From NCBI RefSeq assembly GCF_015493435.1, contig NZ_WGDD01000014.1:1-64000 (forward strand): a stretch of DNA of 64,000 bases, given 5' to 3'. This document shows positions 61,348-64,000 of the stretch, one piece after another. Each line of letters starts with the position of its first letter. The stretch's first letter is position 1. The position numbers were made by a program, and so were the translations under genes. Below the pieces are notes generated by a model. It did not search any database. It worked only from the letters and a program-made list of their open reading frames with translations, and was not told where the DNA came from. This stretch comes from Sulfurovum sp. Its GTDB lineage: Bacteria > Campylobacterota > Campylobacteria > Campylobacterales > Sulfurovaceae.

Positions 61348-61484
61348 ATTAAACTCCCCCTCCTGCTCTATTTCTATTATTTTTTACTGTCAAATATACT
61401 TTCTTATCTATTTTTATGATAGTACAATTTGAAGATTAAATCAAGAAATACACTGTGTGCCGGGACAAACCAGGATGATATTGC

Positions 61485-61931
61485 TTATTTTATATAGGTA
61501 CAGTTTCCCTTGCTGATATCAAAGTGAAACAGTTCTTTTTTGCTTTTTGCACTGAGATAGCGGTAGACGATAGTGATGTCCGCATCCAAAAAACGTTTGG
61601 AGGTATGGCATACACCCCGTGTGACTGCTTTCTGCATGCGTGTCCGGTCTTCTTTTTGTACCGCTTCATCACTTTTGGCCCCGGTATTTATCTCAAAAAT
61701 ATAAATCAGGCTTTCCTGTTTTCCTTCAATTTTCATCAGTGTTGTGTACTGATCTATTTTTTGGGGTAAATCTTTTGAGAGTTCCTCGCTTGCCATTTTG
61801 ACGATGGTTCTGTTCTGCTGCTGCATTTTTGTCAAAGGAAGTTCTTTCTGCATTATTTGCTGTACGGCAAATCCGGCCTGGGTAAAAAGCAGTGTTCCCA
61901 ATGCTATTGTCAATATTTTTTTCATTTGCAT
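61485..61931 (-). CDS. Exported hypothetical protein
   Basis: 148 residues with a signal peptide (about 1-22, ...TQAGFAV). The mature part has A-S-E-E-L-S-K-D-L-P near 48-57 and two Cys (one in G-V-C-H-T, one near the end in G-N-C-T-Y), possibly forming a disulphide. GGAGATGC precedes the ATG. It sits between two c-di-GMP genes but no functional link is visible. Family not recognised. Confidence 0.75.
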   Translation of the reverse strand: MQMKKILTIALGTLLFTQAGFAVQQIMQKELPLTKMQQQNRTIVKMASEELSKDLPQKIDQYTTLMKIEGKQESLIYIFEINTGAKSDEAVQKEDRTRMQKAVTRGVCHTSKRFLDADITIVYRYLSAKSKKELFHFDISKGNCTYIK

Positions 61932-62026
61932 CTCCGTAGTTAGTATGGTTCCTGCTATTTTAGCGCTATTGTCTTTTGAAAAGTTTGATATAGGTCATCT
62001 GACTTTGATGTTCCTGTGTACTCAAT

Positions 62027-64000
62027 TCAGCAAATATCAAAACATTTTTTCTCTATCTGCTCTGCCAGCATGGGTCTGCCATAGTAATACCCCTGCATAT
62101 TGATACAGCCATGTTTCATAAGAAAATTTTTCTGTTCTTCATTCTCCACCCCTTCTGCGATCAGTTTGAGATGAAGACTTTTGGCCAGAGCAATAGTTGC
62201 TTTGATGATGGCGGCATTCTCTTTGTCCTCTGGAATACCGTGCGTGAACGACTGGTCTATTTTCAGTTTGCTTACAGGCAGGCGTTTCAGGTAGCTCAGG
62301 GAAGAGTACCCTGTACCAAAATCATCAATGGCGATCTTGATACCCATCGATTGTATCTGCTCAAGCCGTTCGATCGCCTCTTCAGGCTTTTTCATCATTT
62401 GCCCCTCTGTCACTTCAAGCTCAAGCCATTCGGATTTAAAACCGATACGATCGAAACATTCATTGATGATTCCGATAAAGTGCTCATCCGTGAGCTGCCG
62501 TATGGACAGGTTCAAGGCAAGGACTCCGGGGTTCAGCCCCCTGCCGTACCACTGATGTATCTGTTTCATGGCTGTACGCATGACCCATCTGTCTATCTCA
62601 ATGATCAGTCCGGTATCTTCTGCAAGCGGAATAAATTTTTCAGGCAGCAGCAGGCCCAGATGCGGATGTTCCCATCGTATCAGTGCCTCCATTCCTATCA
62701 TCATGCTGGTTTCCGCATTGACCTGGGGCTGATAATAGAGTATGAATTCTTCATTTTTGATCGCCTGCCGCAAACTGGCTTCCATAACCACGCGTTCATA
62801 TGCCAGAACAGTCATTTCTGCTGAATAGAACTGGAAGTTGTTTCGGCCCTCCTCTTTGGCTTTGTACATCGCTGCATCGGCATACTTGACAAGATCATTG
62901 GCATTCTGGGCATCCTGCGGATAGAAAGAAATACCGATACTGCAGGAGATGTAGAGCGTATGCCCGTCTATGTGCATCGGCTGGCCCAATACAGCCTGTA
63001 TTTTCTGGGCCAGTACAGAGACTTGCCGGATCTCCTCGAGATTTTCCATAATGATGGTAAATTCGTCTCCTCCCAGCCGTGCCAGCGTATCCTCTTTGCG
63101 TATTTTTGCTTTCAGCCGTTCCGAAACGACCACAAGTACTTTGTCTCCTATCTGGTGTCCCAGTGAATCATTGATCTGCTTGAAATTGTCCAGGTCTATG
63201 AAAAAGAGCGCCAGCCTGCCGAGATGACGTTCTGCCAGTTTAAGACCGTGTTCGAGCCTGTCGCCAAAAAGTGTCCGGTTGGGGAGTCCTGTCAGACCAT
63301 CATGATGTGCCTGGTGGTGGAGGATGTTCTTCTGCCTTAAAAGTTCAAGTTGTGCTTTTTTCTTATCGGAAATATCTCTCACAACCGTATAGATGACATG
63401 ACGCTTGCCAAGTACGATAGGTGTCAGCGTCACTTCTGCAAGAAATTCTTCGCCATTGGCCCTGCGGTATACACATTCGAACTGATACCCGTTGTATTGT
63501 TTCGCCAGTGCGATCATTTCTTTTGATTTTTCATAAGAGTTCCTGCCGTCAGGCTGGAATTTGGGGACCATGTCGCTGTAGTGCATATTGAGAAGTTCTT
63601 TTTTGGAAGGGTATTTCAATATTTCCACCATTTTTTCATTGCACTCGATGAAGGTTGAACCGTCAACGATAAGGATACCGTCAGAGGACTTTTCGAACAG
63701 TGTTTCGAACGTCTCTTTCTGTTTTTTGATTTCATACGTTTTTTTTGCTATATCTCCTTCCAGTTTATGCATGTATTCCACCTCTTTGAAGCGAATACGT
63801 TTGATCAGAAGATAAATGATAAGCAAAAGAAGAAGATACATCAGCACGGCACTCAAGAGTGATTTGAGAAAATTGTCGTAGAGGCCGGCAAAAAGGTCAC
63901 TGTCTTTGATCTTGATATGCATAATACCGCGTATTTCGCCGAGCTTGTAATTGTATGCTGTAGCATATCTTTTGCGTATACTCGGGATTGCATTTTTACG
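62027..64000 (-). CDS. Sensor PAS-GGDEF-EAL protein (5' end outside window)
   Basis: 657 residues visible, and the frame stays open to the window edge, so the true start lies beyond 64000. The first visible residues (A-T-A-Y-N-Y-K-L-G-E-I-R-G-I-M-H-I-K-I) match the end of a DUF3365-type periplasmic sensor; a membrane helix (about 45-68 of the visible part), a short coiled coil, a PAS domain (about 95-215), GGDEF with intact R-L-G-G-D-E-F and EAL (G-M-E-A-L-I-R-W, D-D-F-G-T-G-Y-S-S-L) follow. The GGDEF-EAL half resembles that of the protein at 59287-61347, a likely duplication. Confidence 0.9.
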   Translation of the reverse strand, partial: RKNAIPSIRKRYATAYNYKLGEIRGIMHIKIKDSDLFAGLYDNFLKSLLSAVLMYLLLLLIIYLLIKRIRFKEVEYMHKLEGDIAKKTYEIKKQKETFETLFEKSSDGILIVDGSTFIECNEKMVEILKYPSKKELLNMHYSDMVPKFQPDGRNSYEKSKEMIALAKQYNGYQFECVYRRANGEEFLAEVTLTPIVLGKRHVIYTVVRDISDKKKAQLELLRQKNILHHQAHHDGLTGLPNRTLFGDRLEHGLKLAERHLGRLALFFIDLDNFKQINDSLGHQIGDKVLVVVSERLKAKIRKEDTLARLGGDEFTIIMENLEEIRQVSVLAQKIQAVLGQPMHIDGHTLYISCSIGISFYPQDAQNANDLVKYADAAMYKAKEEGRNNFQFYSAEMTVLAYERVVMEASLRQAIKNEEFILYYQPQVNAETSMMIGMEALIRWEHPHLGLLLPEKFIPLAEDTGLIIEIDRWVMRTAMKQIHQWYGRGLNPGVLALNLSIRQLTDEHFIGIINECFDRIGFKSEWLELEVTEGQMMKKPEEAIERLEQIQSMGIKIAIDDFGTGYSSLSYLKRLPVSKLKIDQSFTHGIPEDKENAAIIKATIALAKSLHLKLIAEGVENEEQKNFLMKHGCINMQGYYYGRPMLAEQIEKKCFDIC

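Overview
The window looks like chromosome from a Campylobacterota (Epsilonproteobacteria) bacterium, most like the Sulfurovum/Sulfurimonas side. This is inferred from gene content and order (ctp-purC-purS-purQ followed by a small acyltransferase, an HspR-type box at clpB, many one-component and two-component sensors, moderate-to-low G+C). No rRNA, tRNA, CRISPR array, insertion sequence or prophage gene was seen.

Region 1 (1-17.1 kb) is a coherent envelope-stress locus: an ABC exporter, a DedA-PAP2-LssY lipid phosphatase fusion, two PepSY proteins, an RND efflux operon, two closely related OmpR-type two-component systems, a DUF2279 protein, a broken PAP2 phosphatase and an isoprenylcysteine-methyltransferase-like membrane enzyme. 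Nine promoters here share one architecture: TTTCAT-N5-TTTCAT, then exactly 10 bp, then the -10 hexamer. Two divergent gene pairs carry it as long perfect inverted repeats. The two response regulators have almost identical recognition helices, so one or both probably control all nine promoters. This is the most interesting signal in the window.

Region 2 (17.2-28.6 kb) holds two small haem proteins, a TetR regulator preceded by four operators spaced 42-43 bp apart, a methyltransferase, a DUF2238 membrane protein, a candidate structured RNA of about 120 nt with CCUCC motifs, two divergent helicase genes (PIF1-like and HrpB) that look leaderless, and clpB with a HAIR-like operator over its promoter.

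Region 3 (28.6-37.7 kb) is housekeeping: ctp-purC-purS-purQ-SH3-like protein-acyltransferase, a periplasmic Hsp20-like protein, an FMN glutamate-synthase-like protein overlapping a DoxX gene, and a metallo-beta-lactamase fold hydrolase.

Region 4 (37.7-48.4 kb) encodes a full fatty-acid beta-oxidation set (acyl-CoA synthetase, acyl-CoA dehydrogenase, hydratase/3-hydroxyacyl dehydrogenase, thiolase) with an acyltransferase-alpha/beta hydrolase fusion and a thioredoxin/pentapeptide pair. This is unusual for a group dominated by autotrophs.

Region 5 (48.4-64 kb) has phosphofructokinase, a LOG-family protein, an M16 peptidase, valyl-tRNA synthetase, a Sel1 protein and three GGDEF-EAL proteins; the last runs off the window. 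Across the window, seven genes have a -10 box exactly 6 nt before the start codon and no Shine-Dalgarno sequence, which suggests leaderless mRNAs.
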